From Damh-18 sp964570795 (GTDB lineage Bacteria; Patescibacteriota; Minisyncoccia; Phycocordibacterales; UBA918), in NCBI GenBank assembly GCA_964570795.1, contig CAZMYZ010000007.1, positions 1 through 45,475 on the forward strand: a DNA stretch of 45,475 bases, in the 5' to 3' direction. Below, one piece after another: positions 31,260 through 39,937 of the stretch. Below the pieces are notes generated by a model. It had not been told where the DNA came from. It saw nothing but the letters and a program-made list of their open reading frames with translations, and made no database searches. The first letter of the stretch is position 1. Each line of letters starts with the position of its first letter. A program made the position numbers and the translations under genes.

Positions 31260-32966
31260 ATGCGCTTCTTTAGAAAAAACAAAAAACCAGAAATTTCCTT
31301 TGATGAAATTTTGCTCGATGCATCAAATCTTCCATCCTTCAACACAGGCCGCATGGAGGGTCGTATTGAGTTACCTCTGAGTCGTAACAGTATGTACGGC
31401 GTAGGAGTTATTTTTGGGTGTATCATGCTCGCATTTCTTGGGCAACTTTTTAAACTACAAATTATCCAAGGTGCAGAACTGGCCGAAAAAAGTGAGCATA
31501 ATCGTCTTGAAACAGGGGTGGTGGTAGCAGAGCGCGGTATTGTATATGACCGCTATGGTGAACTCGTTGCATGGAATGAAATCGATACCACCGAGCAATA
31601 TGATTTCCCGGTGCGTGCATATACTGATAGGCGCGGCTTTGGACAACTCATTGGCTATGTGAGTTATCCGCAAAAAGACAAATCAGGATTCTATTTCCGT
31701 ACCGATTACATTGGTCGCAACGGTATTGAAGAAACGTATGAAGAAACACTCCATGGAGAAAATGGCGAACAGTTGGTGGAGGTTAATGTGTATGGAGAGG
31801 TAATCGCGGAAAACGTGGTAGATAAAGCAACTCCTGGAGGAGAGATACATCTATCACTCGATGCAGCACTTTCGGAAGTGATGTACGACCTCATCGCTAC
31901 TACTACTGAAAAGAATGGTTTCCGTAGTGGTGCGGGAGCAATGATTGATGTGCATACAGGGGAGATTATTGCACTTACGAGTTTCCCCTCATATGATCCT
32001 GAGGTGCTCGCTGATGGGGATGATGTCGATCTTATTCAGTCATACAATGATGACCCGCGATTTCCATTTCTCAATAAGGTGACAGGCGGCGTATATACAC
32101 CAGGGTCTATTGTGAAGCCTATTGTGGCGTATGGCGCACTTGCAGAAAATATCATTAGTCCAAACAAGGTGATCGTCAGTACGGGTGCAATCACTATTCC
32201 AAATCCCTATGATCCGAGCAATCCTGCAGTCTTTCGTGACTGGCGTTCAACCCTCGGAGCGATGACTATTCGTGATGCGATTGCCTATTCTTCAAACGTA
32301 TTTTTGATGACGATTGGTGGTGGGCATGGTGATCAAAAAGGTCTTGGTATTACACGTCTCAACAAATACTTTCGTCTCTTCGGGCTTGGTGCCTCTACGG
32401 GTATCGCGCTTTCGGGCGAGCAGATTGGTCTTGTGCCAACTCCTGAATGGAAGCAAGAAGTATTCAAAGATGATTGGCGCTTAGGGGATACCTACCTCAC
32501 TTCAATCGGACAATTTGGTTTTCAGACCACACCGCTACAGATGCTTCGTGCATATGCTGCACTTGCAAACGGTGGGACACTCGTGACGCCACATCTTATT
32601 TTGGGAGATACGGGGGAACAAAAAGATATTGGACTTATCTCTGAAGATTTGAAGGTGGTACAGGAAGGTATGCGTGCTACGGTAATTCAAGAAGGCGGTA
32701 CTGCACGCGCACTGGAGCGCAAGGACGTTGCCATAGCTGCAAAATCAGGTACCGCAGAACTTGGTACCTCAAAAGCGTATGTGAACTCATGGATTGCGGG
32801 TTATTTCCCTTATGAAAAACCAAAGTACGCGTTCATTCTTTTTATGGAGTATGGCCCACGAAGCAATGCGGTGGGAGCCGGCTCCGTAATGGGGAAAGTA
32901 TTTGATTGGATGGCAATGCATCGTCCGGAATACTTTGGTAATACACAAGAATCCAATGCTGAATGA
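31260..32966 (+). CDS. mrdA: penicillin-binding protein 2 (elongation transpeptidase)
   Basis: Class B PBP that cross-links peptidoglycan during elongation. The 568 residues include a cytoplasmic basic N-terminus, one membrane helix (about 45-65), a dimerisation domain with RGIVYDRYGE, and a transpeptidase domain. Active-site motifs are S283-I-V-K286, Y-S-S-N and K495-S-G-T. It follows the mreD-position gene by 2 nt, giving the classic mreBCD-pbp2 operon. No rodA partner is in the window. Confidence 0.92.
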   Translation: MRFFRKNKKPEISFDEILLDASNLPSFNTGRMEGRIELPLSRNSMYGVGVIFGCIMLAFLGQLFKLQIIQGAELAEKSEHNRLETGVVVAERGIVYDRYGELVAWNEIDTTEQYDFPVRAYTDRRGFGQLIGYVSYPQKDKSGFYFRTDYIGRNGIEETYEETLHGENGEQLVEVNVYGEVIAENVVDKATPGGEIHLSLDAALSEVMYDLIATTTEKNGFRSGAGAMIDVHTGEIIALTSFPSYDPEVLADGDDVDLIQSYNDDPRFPFLNKVTGGVYTPGSIVKPIVAYGALAENIISPNKVIVSTGAITIPNPYDPSNPAVFRDWRSTLGAMTIRDAIAYSSNVFLMTIGGGHGDQKGLGITRLNKYFRLFGLGASTGIALSGEQIGLVPTPEWKQEVFKDDWRLGDTYLTSIGQFGFQTTPLQMLRAYAALANGGTLVTPHLILGDTGEQKDIGLISEDLKVVQEGMRATVIQEGGTARALERKDVAIAAKSGTAELGTSKAYVNSWIAGYFPYEKPKYAFILFMEYGPRSNAVGAGSVMGKVFDWMAMHRPEYFGNTQESNAE

Positions 32967-33052
32967 TATGTCAAGGAACAGCGTTTTTTCCCCACGTTGA
33001 CTTCGAAGGTATGCTACGTATAATTGACTCACTAACTTATTTACACATACAT

Positions 33053-33526
33053 ATGAATGAACCACACGACTCATTTTTAACACAAGAAAAATTTGAGGAA
33101 CTCAAGAAAGAACTCGATCACCTCAAAACGGTTCGTCGTAAGGAAGTAGCGGAGTCACTCGAGTACGCACGTAGTCTTGGCGACATTTCAGAAAATGCTG
33201 AGTACCAGGAAGCACGCGATATGCAGGCTGCTATCGAAGAGCGCATTCAGTATCTTGAGAAGGTTATTAAGGAAGCCAAGATTGTCGCAAGCAACAATAA
33301 GGGGGACGTCGTGGGACTTGGCTCTGAGGTAACCATCCAAAAGGGTAATGAAGGTGAAAACCGCACCTACACCATTGTGGGTTCAGAAGAGGCAAACATT
33401 CATGAACATAAACTCTCATATCTTTCACCACTTGGTGAAGCGCTTATGGGTAAGGCAAAGGGCGATGCATTCACCTTTGAAACTCCTGGTGGGAAGCAGA
33501 CGTATACTGTACTTAAGGTGGCATAA
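33053..33526 (+). CDS. greA: transcription elongation factor GreA
   Basis: Rescues backtracked RNA polymerase by stimulating transcript cleavage. The 157 residues include an N-terminal coiled coil (about 10-80) with the tip sequence GDISENAEYQEARDMQ, then an FKBP-like C-terminal domain (ISYLSPLGEALMGKAKGD-type block, here LSYLSPLG). The start at 33053 gives the expected length; the longer frame adds an unrelated 30 residues. TATAAT lies about 30 nt upstream, around 33017. A terminator follows. Confidence 0.95.
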   Translation: MNEPHDSFLTQEKFEELKKELDHLKTVRRKEVAESLEYARSLGDISENAEYQEARDMQAAIEERIQYLEKVIKEAKIVASNNKGDVVGLGSEVTIQKGNEGENRTYTIVGSEEANIHEHKLSYLSPLGEALMGKAKGDAFTFETPGGKQTYTVLKVA

Positions 33527-33535
33527 AGCGAAACA

Positions 33536-33559
33536 AAAAGTGTCCCTGCGGACACTTTT
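33536..33559 (+). terminator. intrinsic terminator of greA
   Basis: Perfect 10-bp stem AAAAGTGTCC with a CTGC loop and TTTT. Confidence 0.85.
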
Positions 33560-33670
33560 GCGCTTTATGAACCGGAGCGATGTTTTGGCTATTCCTAATG
33601 CCAAAACCGCGAGGTCGGGCAGGAGGTACTTATGAGCGTTAGCGAATTAGTAACCAGACGCTAGAATTTT

Positions 33671-33709
33671 GAAACCCCGTGACTTGCCTTCGCAAGTCAC
33701 GGGGTTTTC
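33671..33709 (+). terminator. second hairpin between greA and lysS
   Basis: About 17-bp stem (GAAACCCCGTGACTTGC) with a CTTC loop, followed by TTTTC. It isolates lysS from read-through. The 110 bp between this and the greA terminator hold no gene. Confidence 0.8.
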
Positions 33710-33742
33710 ATTTTCCTCATTCGACGCTACTATAGACCCATT

Positions 33743-35197
33743 ATGTCAGCCATAGAAGAAATACGCGCAGAGCGTCTGAAGAAATTAGCAATACTCGAAG
33801 AACGGGGAATTAACCCGTATCCAGCCACGACAAAGCGTACGCATCATGTGGCAGATATCCTGTCTGCATTTGATTCATTTGTAGCAGAAGGAACTCCTGT
33901 TACCCTTGCAGGGCGACTCATGATTGTGCGTGGGCAAGGCGCTATTCTTTTTGCCGATATTCAGGATAACGGCGTAAAGTTTCAGGCAGTCTTCAAAAGT
34001 GATGTGCTGACTGAAGAGTCGTTCACTCTTTTTAAAGATGTGATAGACAATGGTGACTTCATCGAGGTGACAGGTATTATCTTTGCTACTGACAAAGGAC
34101 AGCAATCAATACTCGTGAGTGAGTGGGGAATGCTTGCAAAAAGTCTCCTCCCGCTCCCTGATAAATATCACGGGCTTCAAGACGAAGAAGAACGCCTTCG
34201 TAAGCGCTACCTCGACATTCTCTCTAATCCTGAATTGCGCGCACTCTTTCAGCGCAAAGAGCGTTTTTGGGATGTGACGCGCACATTCATGAAGACGCGT
34301 GGCTTTGCTGAGGTAGAAACGCCTACACTCGAGGTGACCACCGGCGGCGCAGAGGCGCGCCCCTTCCGTACCCATCACAATGACTTTGACCTTGATGTAT
34401 TTCTCCGTATCTCGGTAGGTGAACTCTGGCAGAAGCGCCTCCTCGCCTCCGGCTACGATAAGACCTTTGAAATCGGTCGTGTATATCGCAACGAGGGTAC
34501 GAGCCCCAACCATCTTCAGGAATTCACCAATATGGAAAGTTACCAAGCCTTTGCAAATTACGAAGAGGGTATGGTGATGGTGCAAAACCTCTATCGCACT
34601 ATTGCACACGAGGTGTACGGCAAGACTGAGTTCACCTACGGTGCACACACCTTTGATTTTGCATCAGAGTGGCCACGTATCAAGTACGCAGAAGAAATAG
34701 AACGACAGACAGGCTTGCATCCCGTGTATGCAGATGAGGAGGCAATAAAAGCAAAACTCCAGGAACTCGGTGTGCAGTATGAAGGTGACACCAAAGAGCG
34801 TCTCATGGATACTTTGTGGAAATACTGTCGCAAGAATATTGCAGGCCCTGCATTCCTTATTGATCATCCAAAACTCGTTTCACCACTTGCAAAAGAAAAT
34901 GAAGGTGGCGAAAGCGTACAACGCTTCCAACCTATCATTGCAGGTACTGAGGTGGGGAATGGGTACTCAGAACTCAACAACCCTATTGAACAAAAAGCGC
35001 GCTTCGATGTGCAGCAAGTGCTGCTCCAGGGTGGTGATGAAGAAGCGATGATGCCCGATGATGAATTTGTCGAGATGCTTGAACACGGTATGCCTCCTGC
35101 ATGTGGCTTCGGCTTCGGCGAGCGCCTCTTCGCAATACTCGAAAACAAACCCCTCCGCGACGTGCAATTATTCCCGCTCATGCGCCCGAAGGATTAG
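33743..35197 (+). CDS. lysS: lysyl-tRNA synthetase, class II
   Basis: Charges tRNA-Lys. The 484 residues comprise an N-terminal OB-fold anticodon domain (about 50-145), KRYLDIL, motif 2 (FEIGRVYRNEGTSPNHLQEF), and motif 3 (GFGFGERLFAIL followed by RDVQLFPLMRP). Motif 3 has Glu where most bacterial enzymes have Asp (G-D-R-L), a conservative change. TATAGA lies 6 nt before the ATG (leaderless type). The stop is 2 nt before a DMT permease gene. Confidence 0.94.
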   Translation: MSAIEEIRAERLKKLAILEERGINPYPATTKRTHHVADILSAFDSFVAEGTPVTLAGRLMIVRGQGAILFADIQDNGVKFQAVFKSDVLTEESFTLFKDVIDNGDFIEVTGIIFATDKGQQSILVSEWGMLAKSLLPLPDKYHGLQDEEERLRKRYLDILSNPELRALFQRKERFWDVTRTFMKTRGFAEVETPTLEVTTGGAEARPFRTHHNDFDLDVFLRISVGELWQKRLLASGYDKTFEIGRVYRNEGTSPNHLQEFTNMESYQAFANYEEGMVMVQNLYRTIAHEVYGKTEFTYGAHTFDFASEWPRIKYAEEIERQTGLHPVYADEEAIKAKLQELGVQYEGDTKERLMDTLWKYCRKNIAGPAFLIDHPKLVSPLAKENEGGESVQRFQPIIAGTEVGNGYSELNNPIEQKARFDVQQVLLQGGDEEAMMPDDEFVEMLEHGMPPACGFGFGERLFAILENKPLRDVQLFPLMRPKD

Positions 35198-35199
35198 GT

Positions 35200-36057
35200 A
35201 TGTCTCCCTTCTTTTTTCTTCTCCTTGCATTTCTGTTTTCCATCGCAAATAGACTGTATTTAAAGTACGCACTCTATACAATTGATGGGTATGCTCTTGC
35301 GCTCGCTTCGAACATACCAGGTATTCTCATTCTGCTACCTTTTGTTTGGTATCAAATACCACTTATATATGGCATCACTATATCTGAGATAATTTTCATT
35401 CTAGTTACGGGAGCACTGGGGTCGTATGTAATGTGGGTGGGGAATATTACTACAGCATTCAACCACTTTTCTTTTCAGGAAATAATTCGCCTGACGAGAG
35501 TGCTTTTTGTTGTGCTTGGTGGTGTGCTGTTCTTTCATGAATCTCTCTCATACGGCGATACGTTTGGTATTGGACTCATCATACTTGCTGTGTGTATTAT
35601 TTCATGGAAACAGTTTTCATTTAAAGAACACATTACTTCTCGAGCATTACTCCTTACATGGTCAGTGACGCTTGTTGGTGCCCTCATCGCACTGTTTGAA
35701 AAGAAAATTGTACTCAGTTTACCTGTGGCACTCTACACATTTCTTGTATACCTGCTTACTTCTTTTTTCCTTTTACTTTTCTTGAATACTAAGCGAAGAG
35801 TGTCACTGAGCAATACAATACGACATCATACTCGTAAGGTGTTTATAGCATCACTTTTTATGCTTGGTGCGTACTACTTTGGTCTAAAGGCATATCAACT
35901 TCTTCCAATATCAATTGCATATCCAATTATTCAAAGTTCTACCGTAGTAGGGGTACTTGTTGCCACGGTTCTTTTTGAAAAGAATGATAATCTTTTCAAA
36001 AAGGCATTCGCTGCGATAGTTGCTGTGGTGGGTATTGTTATCATCAAATTCTTTTAA
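35200..36057 (+). CDS. EamA/DMT-superfamily permease
   Basis: Ten-helix drug/metabolite transporter-type protein of 285 residues, two EamA halves (about 1-135 and 145-285). The second half ends with the family pattern YQLLPISIAYPI and VATVLFEK. Substrate unknown. It starts 2 nt after the lysS stop, so it is probably co-transcribed. A strong terminator follows. Confidence 0.78.
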   Translation: MSPFFFLLLAFLFSIANRLYLKYALYTIDGYALALASNIPGILILLPFVWYQIPLIYGITISEIIFILVTGALGSYVMWVGNITTAFNHFSFQEIIRLTRVLFVVLGGVLFFHESLSYGDTFGIGLIILAVCIISWKQFSFKEHITSRALLLTWSVTLVGALIALFEKKIVLSLPVALYTFLVYLLTSFFLLLFLNTKRRVSLSNTIRHHTRKVFIASLFMLGAYYFGLKAYQLLPISIAYPIIQSSTVVGVLVATVLFEKNDNLFKKAFAAIVAVVGIVIIKFF

Positions 36058-36075
36058 CAGGAAACGCGAAAAAAT

Positions 36076-36104
36076 AAAAACCCGACGCGAAGCGTCGGGT
36101 TTTT
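36076..36104 (+). terminator. intrinsic terminator
   Basis: Perfect 13-bp stem AAAAACCCGACGC with a GAA loop and a T-run, ending the lysS-permease unit. Confidence 0.88.
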
Positions 36105-36112
36105 TGCGGTGA

Positions 36113-36178
36113 GGAACTTCCATAATCTCGCTCCGCTCCCTGCCAAGCGACTACGCGTTGCGAGATTAAGGAAGTTCC
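36113..36178. repeat. long imperfect palindrome upstream of mraZ
   Basis: Arms 36113-36130 and 36161-36178 pair over 17 of 18 positions (one A-A mismatch), with a 30-nt loop that can form a short inner stem. There is no T run. Function unknown; the form resembles a small palindromic mobile repeat. Confidence 0.6.
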
Positions 36179-36210
36179 GAAAGTATTGTGTGAGTTATGC
36201 ACAGATTTGT

Positions 36211-36275
36211 GTGGGGGTGTGGTAGACGGTGGGGGAGAGTGGTATATAATGTACATGTGGTGGGAGATAGTGGTA
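36211..36275 (+). promoter_or_regulatory. mraZ promoter embedded in repeated GTGGGRG/GTGGTA boxes
   Basis: A -35-like TAGACG (36223-36228), 16-nt spacer and TATAAT (36245-36250) precede mraZ. Three copies of a GTGGGRG box (36211, 36229 and 36260), each followed by GTGGTA (36219, 36239 and 36270), cover the promoter. MraZ proteins are known to bind tandem GTGGG-type repeats upstream of their own gene, so autoregulation of the dcw operon is likely. Confidence 0.6.
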
Positions 36276-36320
36276 AACTATGAAAATAGTTTAACAGTAT
36301 TGAGTTCATCAATCATTCAC

Positions 36321-36755
36321 ATGCTGATTGGAGAGTACACACACAATATCGATGCCAAGAAACGGCTGTCCTTACCTTCTAAGTGGAGGAAGGAACTTGG
36401 TAAGAAACTTGTAGTGACTCGTGGACTTGATAACTGTCTCTTTGTTTATCCCTTGAAAGAGTGGGAGAAAATTACCGAGAAAATCGGTAGACTCCCGCTC
36501 GGACAGGCGGATACAAGAGGGTTCAATCGATTTTTCCTTTCGGGGGCAGTCGAAGTGGAGGTAGATACTGTAGGACGAATTCTCGTTCCTGATTTCTTAA
36601 AGGTGTTCGCTGGCTTGACCACAAAGGTCGTCCTTGCGGGTATCCATGATCGTGTAGAAATGTGGGATGAGAATCGGTGGAGTGAGTATAAGAAACGCAT
36701 TGAAGGGCAAGCAGATGCTCTCGCTGAGAAGCTTGGCGAGATTGGAGTCCTTTAA
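36321..36755 (+). CDS. mraZ: transcriptional regulator MraZ
   Basis: DNA-binding regulator at the head of the division and cell-wall cluster. The 144 residues carry two SpoVT/AbrB-like half-domains, HNIDAKKRLSLPSKWR (about 8-23) and VEVDTVGRILVPDFL (about 77-92), the normal size and layout. The start at 36321 is set by homology (MLIGEYTHNID); no ribosome site is visible. Confidence 0.93.
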   Translation: MLIGEYTHNIDAKKRLSLPSKWRKELGKKLVVTRGLDNCLFVYPLKEWEKITEKIGRLPLGQADTRGFNRFFLSGAVEVEVDTVGRILVPDFLKVFAGLTTKVVLAGIHDRVEMWDENRWSEYKKRIEGQADALAEKLGEIGVL

Positions 36756-36760
36756 GAGTA

Positions 36761-36881
36761 AGAGTCCATCAAATAACTTTCAGATACGAGGCGTCGAGGA
36801 GTGAGAACATGAGTTGTACACATGTACGGTGAATGTTCGAACGACGAAAACAACGAAGTAGATGAAGTTAGTGGATGGGCT
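36761..36881. repeat. 121-bp element related to the murF-side repeat (inverted)
   Basis: The whole mraZ-rsmH gap is a compact relative of the element at 41227-41544, in reverse orientation. Shared blocks are 25 bp identical (36781-36805 with 41499-41523), 22 bp identical (36824-36845 with 41342-41363) and 26 bp with three changes (36856-36881 with 41231-41256). The outer end (AGAGTCCATC) is a mutated form of AGAGCCTATC. Confidence 0.8.
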
Positions 36882-36897
36882 ATAAGTTACATGGCGT

Positions 36898-37800
36898 ATG
36901 AAATCTCATAGAACTGTACTTACAGACGAGGCGGTAGCGGCACTCGCGATCAATGATTCTTCTGTGGTTGTTGATGCAACGCTTGGCTCATCGGGCCATG
37001 CAAAACGCATTATCGAGACACTCGGCTCACGCGGAGTGTTTGTCGGAATAGATGCCGATGTGACTGCAATTGAGAACGGTGCTGAGGTGCTCAAGGGGAG
37101 CGCATGCACCATACATCTCTCTAATGACAACTTCAGAACAATTGACTCAATTTTAGAACAACTTCACATAGAGCATGCTGATGCGATTCTGGCTGACCTT
37201 GGTTGGCGGATGGAACAGTTTAGCGGCAATGGGAAGGGCTTTTCTTTCCAGGTGGATGAACCACTTCTTATGACGTTTGGTGACCCAAAGGATTATGTCT
37301 TCACGGCACGTGACATCATAAATGAGTGGGACGAAGAAAATCTCATCAATATCCTTCGCGGATACGGTGAAGAACGCTTCGCCGGACGCATTGCGCGACA
37401 CATCGTCGAGGCACGTGCCGAAAAGCCAATCGACACCACCTTCCAACTCGTTGCCATTATTGAGGCTGCAGTACCCGCTTTCTACAAGCGCGCACGCATC
37501 CACTGTGCCACACGCACCTTTCAGGCACTTCGCATCACGGTGAACGACGAGTTTGCAGCACTTGAAGACTTTATTAAGAAGTCAGTCGCACTCCTTGTGC
37601 CGCACGGTCGACTCGCCATCATTACGTTTCATAGTATTGAAGACCGCATTGTAAAGCATCTCTTTAAAACCCTTGCACACGATCATATCGGTATCGTGCA
37701 TACCAAAAAACCAATTATTGCATCACAAGAAGAATTACAAGAAAATCCCCGCGCACGCAGCGCCAAATTACGTATCTTTGAGAAACATGAGGAAGTATAA
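36898..37800 (+). CDS. rsmH: 16S rRNA m4C1402 methyltransferase RsmH
   Basis: SAM-dependent methyltransferase (MraW) acting on 16S rRNA. The 300 residues show the SAM motif VDATLGSSGHA (family DxTLGxGGHS, somewhat diverged), ILADLGWRMEQF, RTFQALRITVNDEF and the hallmark ITFHSIEDRIVKHLF. TATAAG lies 11 nt before the ATG, just beyond the 121-bp repeat, so the repeat may supply a promoter. It overlaps the next gene by 14 nt. Confidence 0.93.
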   Translation: MKSHRTVLTDEAVAALAINDSSVVVDATLGSSGHAKRIIETLGSRGVFVGIDADVTAIENGAEVLKGSACTIHLSNDNFRTIDSILEQLHIEHADAILADLGWRMEQFSGNGKGFSFQVDEPLLMTFGDPKDYVFTARDIINEWDEENLINILRGYGEERFAGRIARHIVEARAEKPIDTTFQLVAIIEAAVPAFYKRARIHCATRTFQALRITVNDEFAALEDFIKKSVALLVPHGRLAIITFHSIEDRIVKHLFKTLAHDHIGIVHTKKPIIASQEELQENPRARSAKLRIFEKHEEV

Positions 37801-38101
37801 AACTACAACAGCATATAAGGACGAATCGCGCCTTTTTTACCTTGCGCTCTCGTGTTTTGTTGTGGTACTTTCTCTCTATATGTATTTCGTGAGTTCATCA
37901 GTCCTTAATGTGGTGATGCGTAAAGAAGTAGATACCCGTATTGCTGAAGTTGGGACAGTCATTAGTGACCTTGAGGCAACGTACATCGAAATGCAACATG
38001 ATGTCAGTAGCGACATTGCGACACATCGTGGCTTTGTCATGGCAGATAAGAAGATTTTTATAGACCGTACCACCGACACTCTTTCCTTATTACAAAACTA
38101 G
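37787..38101 (+). CDS. ftsL: FtsL-like bitopic division protein
   Basis: A 104-residue single-pass membrane protein with a basic N-terminus, one helix (about 17-38) and an extracytoplasmic coiled-coil-prone region (about 45-75). It lies between rsmH and ftsI, the standard ftsL position, and overlaps rsmH by 14 nt. FtsL sequences diverge strongly, so the call rests on topology and synteny. Confidence 0.65.
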   Translation: MRKYKTTTAYKDESRLFYLALSCFVVVLSLYMYFVSSSVLNVVMRKEVDTRIAEVGTVISDLEATYIEMQHDVSSDIATHRGFVMADKKIFIDRTTDTLSLLQN

Positions 38102-38110
38102 CATTCCAAC

Positions 38111-39817
38111 ATGAGGCGTGACGCAGTAACTAGAATACGCATCATTACCGGGACAGTACTCGCATTCATGTGTGTACTGATTATTCGTTTGTATTTTATA
38201 CAAGTGATGCATGGTGATGAGTATCGTGCTTCTGGTGAAAGTCAGTATGTGCACACCGTGCGAGAACTCTACAATCGCGGAAGCGTGTACTTTACCACCA
38301 AAGATGGTGAAAAAGTTTCAGCAGCCACCATTAAGACCGGATACCTTCTCGCCATAGATCCAAGCAAAATTGCTGATGCAGAGCAGGTATATAGTGCTTT
38401 GAGTGCAATCATTCCTCTCGACCACGATATGTTTGTCGAGCGAGCAAACCGCAAGGATAAAACATACCAAGAAATTGAAAAGCAAGTAGAAAATGATGAT
38501 GCAGATACTATTGAGGCACTGAAGCTCCCTGGAGTGAAACTCTATCGCAACCAATGGCGCTACTATCCAGGTAAGTCACTCGCTGCACGTACGATTGGTT
38601 TTATTGGATACGATGGTGATGCGCTCGTGGGGAAGTATGGGCTCGAGCGCTACTACAACGACACACTCGTGCGTGACACTGATCACATGAGTGTTAATTT
38701 CTTTGCAGAACTTTTTAGTAATCTTGGCACCTTAGTTTTTGATGCCTCTGATGCCACTGAGGGTGATGTGGTTACTACCATAGAGCCTACCGTAGCACGT
38801 ACGCTCGATAGAGTGCTTGAGGATGAGCAAAAGCGATGGAATAGCAGTGTAACAGGCGGCATTATCATCAATCCAAAAAATGGCGAGATTATTGCACTCA
38901 ACGTCGTGCCTTCGTATGATTTGAATAATAGAAGTGGCATCGATATCGAATCCTTCCGTAATCCACTTATTGAAAACGTGTATGAGATGGGTTCTATCAT
39001 TAAGCCACTCACCGTTGCAGCGGGTCTTGATGCGGGGGTGATTACCCCACAGAGTACATACTATGACCCGGGGTGTATTGTGCTCAGTGAAAAGAAAATT
39101 TGTAACTACGATGGACGTGGACGAGGTACGGTGGCGATGCAAGAAGTTTTGAGTCAGTCGCTCAACACTGGTGTGGCGCACATCACCTCACTTCTCGGTA
39201 AAGAGCGTTTTCGTAAATATTTTTATGGACTCAAACTTGGCTCGGAGACAGGGATAGACTTGCCGAGCGAAGGACATGGCCTGGTAAAAAACCTCGAGGA
39301 GAATCGTGAACTCGAACTTGCCAATGCATCTTTCGGGCAGGGAATAGCACTGACCCCAATTGCTACCGTGCGTGCACTTTCGACGCTCGCGAACGGCGGT
39401 ATGCTCATCACTCCACACCTTGTAAAGCGTGTGGAATATAAAGACGGCACTACACATGATGTGGGATACGCCGAGGGCGAGCGTGTATTCACCGAAGAGA
39501 CGAGTGAAGACATTACGCGTATGCTCGTAACAGTAGTGGATAAGGCGCTGAAGGGTGGAAAGGCAAAAAATGAGTACTACACTATTGCTGCGAAAACAGG
39601 TACTGCACAGATTGCCGACCCTACTGGCGGATACTACGATGACCGTTATTTACACTCGTTTTTTGGCTATTTCCCGGCATATGACCCGCAATTCCTTATT
39701 TTCCTGTATACTGTGGAGCCGAAGGGGGTACAATACGCGTCTGAGACTTTGACAGACCCTTTCATTGATTTAGTACAATTCCTCATTAATTACTACGCAC
39801 TGCCCCCCGACCGATAA
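38111..39817 (+). CDS. ftsI: penicillin-binding protein 3 / FtsI (septal transpeptidase)
   Basis: Class B PBP for septal peptidoglycan cross-linking. The 568 residues contain an N-terminal membrane helix (about 12-30), a pedestal domain, and a transpeptidase domain with S295-I-I-K298, SLNTG (SxN) and K495-T-G-T-A. It starts 9 nt after the ftsL-like stop. The active-site spacing is nearly identical to the PBP2 encoded at 31260. Confidence 0.93.
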   Translation: MRRDAVTRIRIITGTVLAFMCVLIIRLYFIQVMHGDEYRASGESQYVHTVRELYNRGSVYFTTKDGEKVSAATIKTGYLLAIDPSKIADAEQVYSALSAIIPLDHDMFVERANRKDKTYQEIEKQVENDDADTIEALKLPGVKLYRNQWRYYPGKSLAARTIGFIGYDGDALVGKYGLERYYNDTLVRDTDHMSVNFFAELFSNLGTLVFDASDATEGDVVTTIEPTVARTLDRVLEDEQKRWNSSVTGGIIINPKNGEIIALNVVPSYDLNNRSGIDIESFRNPLIENVYEMGSIIKPLTVAAGLDAGVITPQSTYYDPGCIVLSEKKICNYDGRGRGTVAMQEVLSQSLNTGVAHITSLLGKERFRKYFYGLKLGSETGIDLPSEGHGLVKNLEENRELELANASFGQGIALTPIATVRALSTLANGGMLITPHLVKRVEYKDGTTHDVGYAEGERVFTEETSEDITRMLVTVVDKALKGGKAKNEYYTIAAKTGTAQIADPTGGYYDDRYLHSFFGYFPAYDPQFLIFLYTVEPKGVQYASETLTDPFIDLVQFLINYYALPPDR

Positions 39818-39859
39818 CCGTATGAATTTTATTAACAAGCTTTTGACTTTAGAGTGGTG

Positions 39860-39934
39860 CGTCGCAATGAGGCATTTTGAGAGCACATTGCGACGGCCTA
39901 GATTTTCTAAGTCGCTACGCTCATAAGAAAATCT
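39860..39934 (+). promoter_or_regulatory. two hairpins in the murF leader
   Basis: CGTCGCAATG/CATTGCGACG (39860-39869 with 39886-39895) and AGATTTTCT/AGAAAATCT (39900-39908 with 39926-39934) fill the ftsI-murF gap. The second ends 3 nt before the murF ATG, so it could occlude initiation. No T run is present. Confidence 0.45.
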
Positions 39935-39937
39935 GGC

